The notes beneath the pieces are model-generated. The model was given only the letters and a program-made list of their open reading frames with translations. It ran no database searches and was not told where the DNA came from. A program made the position numbers and the translations under genes. From contig PBSM01000072.1 in the NCBI GenBank assembly GCA_002726245.1, forward strand, positions 1-36,845: a DNA stretch of 36,845 nucleotides, given 5' to 3'. The DNA comes from Planctomycetaceae bacterium. Lineage in GTDB: Bacteria > Planctomycetota > Planctomycetia > Pirellulales > Pirellulaceae. Positions 23,957-29,842 of this stretch are shown here, one piece after another. Positions within the stretch are counted from its first letter, which is position 1; each line of letters starts with the position of its first letter.

Positions 23957-24316
23957 CTAGCGGATGGTCGTGTACTTTGCTGTCACGTTGGTGCTGATGC
24001 CGCCCCGGGCACTGAACTTGGCGAGCAGTGTGATTCGTCGAGGCTGCAGCACCGCCACGAGATCGTCCAAGATTCGATTCGTGGCGTTCTCGTAAAAGAT
24101 CCCCTCGTTGCGGAAGTGCTGCAGATACGTCTTCAAGCTCTTCAACTCAACGCACTTCCTTTCGGGTGTATATGTAATCGTGAGCGCGCCGAAATCGGGT
24201 TGCCCCGTTTTCGGGCAAACCGACGTGAATTCGGGACAGATAATCTCGATGTCATAATCTCGGTCGGGAAACTCGTTCTCGAAGGTCTCGAGCGTATCGC
24301 GGAAACTATCGGCCAT
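23957..24316 (-). CDS. queF: NADPH-dependent 7-cyano-7-deazaguanine (preQ0) reductase
   Basis: A 119-residue enzyme of the short, single-domain QueF type. ATG 24316 is chosen because AAGGAG lies about eight bases upstream. The nucleophilic Cys that forms the thioimide with preQ0 is in [16 protein letters not shown]. The QueF signature Glu-Leu-Lys-Ser-Leu-Lys is [34 protein letters not shown] and [12 protein letters not shown] complete the tunnel fold. It reduces preQ0 to preQ1 for queuosine in tRNA. The gene is divergent from queE, an earlier step in the same pathway, across a 197-bp spacer. No preQ1 riboswitch was recognised in the spacer. The sequence looks complete. Confidence 0.93.
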   Translation of the reverse strand: MADSFRDTLETFENEFPDRDYDIEIICPEFTSVCPKTGQPDFGALTITYTPERKCVELKSLKTYLQHFRNEGIFYENATNRILDDLVAVLQPRRITLLAKFSARGGISTNVTAKYTTIR

Positions 24317-24411
24317 TGAGGCTCCTTTCGGACAAAAGACCATTTTGGCAAGATGAAGGAACGGTCGGTAGTGGGGTTGATTTTCAGTCTCGAAGCTGCC
24401 GAGGACGATCT

Positions 24412-24483
24412 GAACAGGAACCAACGAAGGAAACAGAGAAAGCCCCGCACACACATCTCTGTTTCCTTCGTTTTCTCCTGTTC
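24412..24483. repeat. Long inverted repeat in the queF-queE intergenic region
   Basis: AACGAAGGAAACAGAGA at 24423-24439 pairs perfectly with 24456-24472. Outer arms GAACAGGA (24412-24419) and TCCTGTTC (24476-24483) extend the pairing after small bulges. The loop is about 16 bases. It lies between divergent start codons, so it is not a terminator for either gene. It could be a dispersed repeat or a cis element affecting both promoters. Confidence 0.65.
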
Positions 24484-24513
24484 TAACACGAGCAAGCCGA
24501 CGTCGGATTTACT

Positions 24514-25200
24514 TTGCGCATCGCCGAAATCTACCGGTCGATTCAAGGTGAAGGTTGCCTAACAGGAACCGAGAGCGTTTTCGTGCGCGCATCAGGATGC
24601 AATCTGCGCTGTTGGTTTTGCGACACGCCATTCACATCCTGGAATCCGGAGGGCGATGATCTCGAAGTCGAGGACATCTTGCGACAAGTCGATGCTTTCG
24701 ACTGCTCGCACGTCGTCGTTACAGGGGGCGAGCCGATGTTGTTCGCCGAGTTGATTCCGCTCTGTTGCGGGTTGCGCGAACGTGGATTCCATATCACGAT
24801 CGAAACGGCGGGAACCCTGTACTTACCTGTCGAATGCGATTTGATGTCTATCAGTCCGAAGCTTTCGAATTCGACTCCTTCTGTCGAACGAGATACGATA
24901 TGGAGCGAGCGTCACGAACGCTCTCGCCACGTGCCCGATGTCGTTCGCCGGCTGATCGCGGAGCATCATTATCAGCTCAAGTTCGTCATCGACCAGCCAT
25001 CGGACTGTGAGGAGATCTCGCGATATCTCGGCGAAATGTCAGAGATCGCCCGCGACCGAGTGTTACTGATGCCACAAGGCACGGACGCAGATCACCTTGC
25101 TGAAGTAGGGCAGTGGCTCGAACCCTACTGCCTCGAGCATCAGTATCAGTTCTGCCCACGACGGCACATTGAGCTGTTCGGACTCGTTCGGGGGACGTAG
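24514..25200 (+). CDS. queE: 7-carboxy-7-deazaguanine synthase (radical SAM)
   Basis: A 228-residue radical SAM enzyme starting at TTG 24514, the only start that leaves the conserved N-terminus (RIAEIYRSIQGEG) intact; no Shine-Dalgarno is visible. The CX3CX2C cluster motif is CNLRCWFC. The SAM-binding VVTGGEPML, the later ITIETAGT and the C-terminal QFCPRRHIELFG are typical of QueE. It converts 6-carboxytetrahydropterin to 7-carboxy-7-deazaguanine on the route to preQ0 and queuosine. It is divergent from queF. Its TAG stop is the TAG of the GTAG head of repeat copy B, so the gene ends exactly where the repeat begins. Confidence 0.93.
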   Translation: MRIAEIYRSIQGEGCLTGTESVFVRASGCNLRCWFCDTPFTSWNPEGDDLEVEDILRQVDAFDCSHVVVTGGEPMLFAELIPLCCGLRERGFHITIETAGTLYLPVECDLMSISPKLSNSTPSVERDTIWSERHERSRHVPDVVRRLIAEHHYQLKFVIDQPSDCEEISRYLGEMSEIARDRVLLMPQGTDADHLAEVGQWLEPYCLEHQYQFCPRRHIELFGLVRGT

Positions 25201-25321
25201 CCATCACGCTCCGCGTGATGAAATGCGGAAGTTGTAGGGACGCTGATTCGCTACGAGAGCTTAACTGGCATGGAACGATGCTTCGCCGCACGGCTCTCAT
25301 CACGCGGAGCGTGATGGCTAC
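25197..25321. repeat. REPIN-like inverted hairpin pair, copy B (supplies stop codons on both sides)
   Basis: A 125-bp copy of the GTAGCC family with perfect terminal hairpins (ATCACGC-TCC-GCGTGAT). The left GTAG contains the TAG stop of queE. On the other strand, the right GTAG contains the TAG stop of the gene at 25318-25665. The element thus occupies the entire gap between two convergent genes and ends both reading frames. The first 12 spacer bases match copy A. Confidence 0.88.
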
Positions 25322-25665
25322 TTTCCTCCGCTCAGCAACTCATCAACCTCGGTAACCGCCTCTTTCAACGATTGAGCAGCCATCTGGAAGTTCGTGTGGT
25401 CCGAGATCTCTGGTTGTATATCGAGGAACAACTCAGTTGCCTTGCGAAGTTTCGAGAGTTTCTTGGTCGCCTGCTTGATGTAGGCGGCCGCGTCGCCGTT
25501 TTTATGCGGCTCGCCAAGTGCAAGCATATAGTCGTACAGGTCGCGATGCACCTCGCATAGCTCGTCGTCTTCTTCCGCCTCTTCTGAGTGTTTCAAGAAG
25601 GTTCGCACCATCCATACATGGCTGAGCAGGGTGTCGAGGCGCTGCATCAGTTCATCCGGTGCCAT
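25318..25665 (-). CDS. Small helical protein of unknown function
   Basis: A 115-residue, all-helical, acidic protein with no signal, membrane segment or cysteine motif. Recognisable features are an N-terminal amphipathic helix (ELMQRLDTLLSHVWMVRTFL), an acidic stretch (HSEEAEEDDELCEVHRDLYD) and a Lys-rich middle (YIKQATKKLSKLRKATELFL). It looks like a single helical bundle. It starts at ATG 25665, 20 bp after the membrane-protein gene on the same strand, so the two probably form an operon, with the AAA+ gene upstream. The TAG stop is supplied by repeat copy B. I do not recognise a family and make no functional claim. Confidence 0.72.
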   Translation of the reverse strand: MAPDELMQRLDTLLSHVWMVRTFLKHSEEAEEDDELCEVHRDLYDYMLALGEPHKNGDAAAYIKQATKKLSKLRKATELFLDIQPEISDHTNFQMAAQSLKEAVTEVDELLSGGK

Positions 25666-25685
25666 CGGTTAGACAACTCCGCGAA

Positions 25686-26354
25686 CTACTCGTCTTTACC
25701 ACTGTCTTTGGAATCACCCGCTTCATCCGAGGCGGGCTCTTCCTGTCCGGAAGGTTCATCCGCGACGGGTCCCGACTTTTCCTCAGATTCTTCTTCGTGG
25801 TGAGCTACAGGAGGCTTCGGAGCCTTTTTGGGCGGACCGCCTTTGGGAGCGGCGAGGAGCACGGTCACTGCTCCAACCGCGACCATTAACAAGCCTGCTC
25901 CGAAGAACATGCTCCGTGCCGGGCTGGCACGAAGTTGTTCTCGCAAAGCTTCGTTCATCCACAGTGTGAAGAACGCATTCACAACCGGCGCGAGACCGAA
26001 AATCAACGGCGGTACATAATGCGGCTTGCCACCGAAGTTGAATGCCAAAAGCATGCCTAAGGCTCCGAGCGCGCCAACCACACCGGCAATCAAGCTCCAC
26101 CAGATCCCGTTCAACGTCCAGCCTGCAAACAAGCCACCTTCGTTCTCCATGCCGAAGACCGAGATGACGAGAATCGGACCGACAACCGCCACGAGAACGT
26201 AAGCAATACCGACGCAGATGAAAGGACGCATCCGGCCGCTTTCCATCGCGCCATGCCCCCATTGCAGGAACGGACCATACACCCCCCAAAACACAGATGT
26301 TGCCAGAATCGAGACGACAATTAGCGTGAGGTTTGCTATCGATGAACCGTGCAT
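25686..26354 (-). CDS. Multi-pass inner-membrane protein with acidic cytoplasm-type tail
   Basis: A 222-residue protein with about five transmembrane helices: ANLTLIVVSILATSVFWGVY, PFICVGIAYVLVAVVGPILV, WWSLIAGVVGALGALGMLL, PPLIFGLAPVVNAFFTLW and MFFGAGLLMVAVGAVTVLL. The last 50 residues are Pro/Lys then Glu/Ser/Asp-rich (APKPPVAHHEEESEEKSG onward) and probably disordered. The hydrophobic pattern with Gly/Pro-rich helices is reminiscent of one half of a drug/metabolite-type transporter, but there is no firm family match. It lies 20 bp upstream of the small helical gene and about 170 bp downstream of the AAA+ gene, on the same strand. A second ATG one codon upstream (26357) is possible. The 26358-26523 gap holds no clear feature. 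Confidence 0.75.
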   Translation of the reverse strand: MHGSSIANLTLIVVSILATSVFWGVYGPFLQWGHGAMESGRMRPFICVGIAYVLVAVVGPILVISVFGMENEGGLFAGWTLNGIWWSLIAGVVGALGALGMLLAFNFGGKPHYVPPLIFGLAPVVNAFFTLWMNEALREQLRASPARSMFFGAGLLMVAVGAVTVLLAAPKGGPPKKAPKPPVAHHEEESEEKSGPVADEPSGQEEPASDEAGDSKDSGKDE

Positions 26355-26523
26355 CAAGTTCTCTCGTTGGTAACAGTCAAGTTCGCGATGGCAGCCGAAC
26401 CAACAACGTGTCTGTGGATTTCAGCCGCGGCACGGGAACTAGCAGTTCTAGCTGCGGAGGCGCAACCGGAGGGACGTTTAGTGTAATCAGAGCCAGTCCG
26501 AATTGACAGGGCTTGATGCTGGT

Positions 26524-27135
26524 TCATTCAGGCATGACGGGATCTCCCCATGCCGCGACGAACTTCGCCTCGCAGCGTTTGCAACGCACTTTCCGGCCCA
26601 GGTACTTCGGCGGAACCTCCGTGGTTTCACCACAGCCTTCACAGCGAATTGTGAATCGGAGGCTTCCATCTTCAAGAGGTTGCCAGTACTCAGGTGGCAA
26701 CTCGTCGATCTGCACATCTTCGGGCTGGATCCTCGTCAGCAGTTCCTTGGTCAACGGAGCAACGCCGGCGATTCGGTTGGCGAGCCGGCGGATTGCGTTC
26801 TCGAATAGGTTCCGGACTAGCCTGCCATTGCCGAAGTGCTCGTCACGATCATCGTACAACCCGCGGAAGCCGAGCAGCAAACGAGCACGCGTCTTCGCCG
26901 GCAAGACGTAATGATTCACGTCGCACATCGAGCCGAAGATGTGACCAAGCTCCGACGGCGCGTAGTCCTCGAAGGTTAGCTTCGTATTGAAACGCGAAGA
27001 CAGACCCGGATTCGTTCGCAACAACGACTCCATCTCGCTCGGATAACCCGCCAGCACGACCACTAATCGCTCGCGGTCGTCTTCCATCCGTTTGAGCAAA
27101 GCTTGAACCGCCTCTCTGCCGTAGGATCGTCCCCC
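26524..27135 (-). pseudogene. C-terminal half of the frameshifted CbbX-type AAA+ gene, with zinc ribbon
   Basis: After the frameshift at the C5 run (27131-27135), this frame continues the AAA+ domain: [40 protein letters not shown] (sensor-1-type strand), [17 protein letters not shown] with the arginine-finger region, then HFGNGRLVRNLFENAIRRLA, a hallmark of the CbxX/CfxQ family. After EDVQIDELPPEYW the last 60 residues form a zinc ribbon (CEGCG...CKRCEAKF) not found in Rubisco-activase CbbX. The frame remains open upstream to about 27240, but that part does not resemble the family. A shorter product from an internal start would lack Walker A. Confidence 0.8.
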
Positions 27136-28177
27136 ATTCCGCAACGAGGCTGTACGCCTCGTCAATGAAGAGCACGCCGTCCAGTGCTTCGTCAATCTTC
27201 TTGTTCGCTTTCGGGCCAGTCTGTCCGGCATACTCCGCAACCAGTCCCGAGCGATCGGTTTCGATCAGGTGTCCCTGCTGCAGGATTCCCATCGATCCGT
27301 AAATCTGGCCGACGATGCGGGCCACGGTCGTTTTACCAGTGCCCGGGTTTCCGCCGAAAACCAGATGCAGGCTGAGGTTGGTTGTCGGCAGTCCCGTGGC
27401 GATACGTTGCTGTTGCATCGTCAGGAAATTCGTGAGGGTACGAATCTCCTCCTTCACCTGTTCGAGACCGATCAGCGTGTCAAGCCGCTCTAACGCTTCT
27501 TGCAGCTTTTCTTCCTGCGTCTTCTCTTCCAACTGCACGGCGACTTCGCTTTGGATTTCGTAATCCTCGCGCAGTTGCTGCGTTTCCTGCTGCATGATCT
27601 GAACAGCTTGAGCGCTTTGCGGCGTGTCGGGGCGCTTGCGTTCCGTTTCCGTTAACGCGGACGGGCGAAAGTGACTGTTGATTTCGTCTTGGATCTGCTG
27701 CATGCTCGCGGCTTCACTGGCATGCAACTCGCCGTCGGCTTTGGCGACGAGATTCGCCAGCCGGATCACCACCGTTTCCAACTCGCCAAAGCGATCCTTC
27801 AGCGGCGCGATCTGATCGAAGGGCCGGAGCAGGCTGTACCACTTCAAGCTCTGAGCTTCGCGGAAGACATGTGCTGCCGCTTCGCGAAGCTTGCCGCCCG
27901 GCACGCCGCCAGGCCAGATGTGCTCGAACAAGACGCGGCCCAGCTTCTTTTCGTTCTGACTCCAGCGATCGTCTGCCTCGACGATTGTCACATAGATCTT
28001 GATCAACAACCCCTTGTGCAGGTCATCCATCAACTGCAGGAAGCTCTCCGGTGAATCGGGCAGAAAGCCTGAGTATTGCTCGATGCAGAGCTTTGCACTC
28101 GATAGATACAGATTCTGGCAGGCGCTCACGGCCTGCTGAAACTGCTGTACGTGCGAGTCGAAGTTGGGAAGTGTCAT
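26849..28177 (-). CDS. TerB-like domain plus CbbX-type AAA+ ATPase, N-terminal part before a frameshift
   Basis: ATG 28177 ([13 protein letters not shown]) is taken; the in-frame ATGs just upstream lie in repeat copy C. Residues about 40-170 resemble a TerB-like helical domain ([40 protein letters not shown]). A coiled linker follows, then [18 protein letters not shown] starts the AAA+ domain, with Walker [16 protein letters not shown] and Walker [17 protein letters not shown]. The frame then leaves homology ([13 protein letters not shown]). Removing one base from the C5 run at 27131-27135 restores [16 protein letters not shown], so the intact gene would encode about 550 residues. Neighbours are a membrane protein and a small helical protein on the same strand. 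Substrates of such CbbX-like remodellers outside Calvin-cycle bacteria are unknown. Confidence 0.85.
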   Translation of the reverse strand: MTLPNFDSHVQQFQQAVSACQNLYLSSAKLCIEQYSGFLPDSPESFLQLMDDLHKGLLIKIYVTIVEADDRWSQNEKKLGRVLFEHIWPGGVPGGKLREAAAHVFREAQSLKWYSLLRPFDQIAPLKDRFGELETVVIRLANLVAKADGELHASEAASMQQIQDEINSHFRPSALTETERKRPDTPQSAQAVQIMQQETQQLREDYEIQSEVAVQLEEKTQEEKLQEALERLDTLIGLEQVKEEIRTLTNFLTMQQQRIATGLPTTNLSLHLVFGGNPGTGKTTVARIVGQIYGSMGILQQGHLIETDRSGLVAEYAGQTGPKANKKIDEALDGVLFIDEAYSLVAEWGTILRQRGGSSFAQTDGRRPRAISGRAGGLSERDGVVVANESGSVFAFQYEANLRGLRAVGAWSHLRLDVRRESLRLAGEDACSFAARLPRVVR

Positions 28178-28178
28178 A

Positions 28179-28304
28179 GTAGCCATCACGCTCCGCGTGA
28201 TGTAAGCGGCGCGACAAACCGACGTTGTTTCTCCAATCGAGCTGGATCGAGCATGAGATCTTCCATCCGCTCCCGCATTTCCTCACGCGGAGCGTGAGGG
28301 CTAC
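28179..28304. repeat. REPIN-like inverted hairpin pair, copy C
   Basis: A 126-bp copy. The left end is GTAGCC with the same perfect hairpin as copies A and B. The right end reads CTCACGC-GGA-GCGTGAG then GGCTAC, a compensated change (AT pair to CG pair) that keeps the stem. It begins one base upstream of the AAA+ start codon and ends one base from the stop codon of the deacetylase gene. The spacer begins TAAGCGGC, as in copy E rather than A or B. Confidence 0.85.
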
Positions 28305-28305
28305 A

Positions 28306-29073
28306 CTAGTGTGCCATCAACACTCGCTCGCGCAAAGCCTCGCGCAGCGGATCATCCTGCTCGTCGCAGAATCCCAGATGCAAGTGCCTTCGCCAACCCT
28401 CGGCATATTCGAACATTCCCGACATCCGACCGCATTCCGCATCCAGATCTCGCAGCGTCTGCAAATAGGAATCGTGCCCCTGGCTTTCGTCAAGCCACTG
28501 CCTTTGGCTCACATGCCGCGACAACATCTCAACCTTTCGTTCGACTGTGTCCGTGACATCAACAAACATGTCGGGAGTAATGGACTGTCGCAAAGGATCG
28601 CGATGCGAGAACGGTTGAGCATGATAGATCGTTACTTGGTTCATCACAGGCTCTCGCGGCGGATCAACAGCGAAGTTCGGCATCCCGCGAGCAAAAGCCG
28701 CCGTTACCGCCAATCGACTGACAATCATGTGGTCGTCCATGTAATCCGACGGTGAATGCGTCAGAACGATCTCGGGTGCGACTTCGCGAACGACCGACGC
28801 GACTTTCGCTAGAGTTGGCTTGTCATAGAAGATCCCCAAGTCATCACAAATGCTCTCGTGAAACACTGCGCCCGCGAACTCACACGCATTCATCGCCTCT
28901 TCACGCCGCATCCGGGCGATCGTGTCACGATCGTATTCGGTCGTGCCACAACAACCATTGGCAACATTCATGTAGTGAATCTCATATCCGGCTTCTTTCA
29001 GCAGCATCAACGTGCCAGACATGAAGAACTCGATGTCATCAGGATGCGCGGCAATGGCAAAAGCGGTGGGCAT
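28306..29073 (-). CDS. PIG-L family (LmbE-like) zinc deacetylase
   Basis: A 255-residue protein starting at ATG 29073 (MPTAFAIAAHPDD). A TTG at 29085 overlaps the preceding toxin stop and is less likely. Zinc-binding motifs are AAHPDDIEF near the N-terminus, with His, Asp and Asp, and THSPSDYMDDHMI around residues 105-117, with the later His. This family removes acyl groups, mostly N-acetyl, from sugars and related compounds (GlcNAc-PI, mycothiol or bacillithiol precursors, lincomycin-type LmbE). There is no signal peptide. The substrate cannot be told here; the family is abundant in planctomycetes. The gene follows the toxin-antitoxin pair by about eight bases on the same strand, so it may be co-transcribed with it. 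It ends beside repeat copy C. Confidence 0.88.
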   Translation of the reverse strand: MPTAFAIAAHPDDIEFFMSGTLMLLKEAGYEIHYMNVANGCCGTTEYDRDTIARMRREEAMNACEFAGAVFHESICDDLGIFYDKPTLAKVASVVREVAPEIVLTHSPSDYMDDHMIVSRLAVTAAFARGMPNFAVDPPREPVMNQVTIYHAQPFSHRDPLRQSITPDMFVDVTDTVERKVEMLSRHVSQRQWLDESQGHDSYLQTLRDLDAECGRMSGMFEYAEGWRRHLHLGFCDEQDDPLREALRERVLMAH

Positions 29074-29081
29074 GGTGACAC

Positions 29082-29438
29082 TCAATCAGGGATCTCGATT
29101 TCATCTCTTGATAGAAGTTGCTGCCCAGTGGATCGGACTTGCAGCACGTAGACGATCTCGGCGCGGATCAGAAAGACGAGACGATAAGTCTGCCCGTAGC
29201 GAGTCTTGAAGAAGTGTTCGTGAAGATCCTCGCTGAAGCCTCGCGATTCTGGCGCGCGGCCGAAGCTGTCGGCGCTCTCACGTAGCGTCTTTAGCCCGTG
29301 CTGATAGGCATTCCACCAGTTCTCTTTGCCACGAGTCGATCGCTCGTCCAGCCATTCAAGAATGTCGAAGACCAGCCATTCAAGAATGTCGAAGACGTCA
29401 CCTTCAGCGCGCCGCGTGGCTTCGACGGTAAACATCAT
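29082..29438 (-). CDS. RelE/ParE-type toxin with an internal in-frame duplication
   Basis: A 118-residue member of the RelE/ParE superfamily. Seen are an N-terminal strand (MFTVEATRRAEGDVFDI), two helices (RSTRGKENWWNAYQHGLKTL), GFSEDLHEHFFKTRYGQTYR and the C-terminal strands LVFLIRAEIVYVLQVRSTGQ. A RelE-type toxin would cut mRNA at the ribosome and a ParE-type would poison gyrase; the sequence does not decide between them. FDILEWLV occurs twice in a row because 24 bp are duplicated at 29349-29396, lengthening the first helix by eight residues. Usual members are about 90-105 residues, so this copy may be altered or inactive. The antitoxin gene ends five bases upstream, and the deacetylase gene follows. 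Confidence 0.82.
   Translation of the reverse strand: MMFTVEATRRAEGDVFDILEWLVFDILEWLDERSTRGKENWWNAYQHGLKTLRESADSFGRAPESRGFSEDLHEHFFKTRYGQTYRLVFLIRAEIVYVLQVRSTGQQLLSRDEIEIPD
29349..29396. repeat. Perfect 24-bp tandem duplication inside the toxin gene
   Basis: Two identical 24-base units, 29349-29372 and 29373-29396, lie head to tail with no substitution between them. The repeat is a multiple of three and adds eight residues. The lack of divergence suggests a recent slippage or recombination event, or an assembly artefact. Confidence 0.95.
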
Positions 29439-29443
29439 GGGGC

Positions 29444-29671
29444 TTAAGGGAGCTGGAAACGCTCGCGAATGTGGCGCAGGTGTTCTTCGAGCGGAATCGT
29501 GCGCCCCGCCTCAACGTCCACCAGCCCTTCCTCAATCGCAGCCATCTCCTCTTCCTGATGCCGCCAGATCGCGACCGCTTGTTCTGGCGTCAGGCGGACG
29601 TCGGCGTCCGCCACTTGTTCGCCGACGAACTGATGGAAACGCGCGAGATCGGTTTGAATATCGCTCGCCAT
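29444..29671 (-). CDS. Antitoxin partner of the RelE/ParE-type toxin
   Basis: A 75-residue acidic, helical protein starting at ATG 29671 with GGAGG about eight bases upstream. The N-terminal half (ASDIQTDLARFHQFVGEQVA) is helical and the middle has LTPEQAVAIWRHQEEEMAAI. The C-terminal DVEAGRTIPLEEHLRHIRER matches the D-x-x-A-G-R-x-x-P-x-E-E tail of many RelB/ParD-like addiction antitoxins. It stands just upstream of the toxin in the usual antitoxin-first order, with five bases between them. It should bind and neutralise the toxin and repress the shared promoter; that promoter would lie between 29671 and repeat copy D at 29717. Confidence 0.82.
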   Translation of the reverse strand: MASDIQTDLARFHQFVGEQVADADVRLTPEQAVAIWRHQEEEMAAIEEGLVDVEAGRTIPLEEHLRHIRERFQLP

Positions 29672-29716
29672 GATCGACCTCCAGAACATTGCTGTCCTTA
29701 CCATTCTACACAAAAT

Positions 29717-29842
29717 GTAGTCCTCACGCTCCGCGTGAGGAAAGGCGGGATCAGTTAGAACATCGAATCGCGAGTCGAGCCCGAATGGTAAAGCAACGTT
29801 CGTTCGTCGCGTCGCGCTCATCACGCGGAGCGTGATGGCTAC
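29717..29842. repeat. REPIN-like inverted hairpin pair, copy D
   Basis: A 126-bp copy. The left end is GTAGTC followed by CTCACGC-TCC-GCGTGAG, a compensated stem change. The right end is the canonical ATCACGC-GGA-GCGTGAT then GGCTAC. On the minus strand the TAG stop of the FtsX-type permease overlaps the first base of the right GTAG head. The left end lies 45 bases upstream of the antitoxin start, the only one of the ten ends not next to a start or stop codon. Confidence 0.85.

Noticed and set aside
24412..24483. An intrinsic terminator
   Set aside because: It lies between divergent genes, with no coding sequence transcribed into it and no T-run.
24317..24513. A preQ1 riboswitch upstream of queE or queF
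   Set aside because: No C-rich loop with the A-rich tail pseudoknot pattern of preQ1-I was seen; the only structure is the long inverted repeat, and neither gene is a preQ1 transporter.
29672..29824. A longer N-terminus for the antitoxin
   Set aside because: The frame is open upstream but runs through repeat copy D, while ATG 29671 has a GGAGG site and begins the coherent protein.
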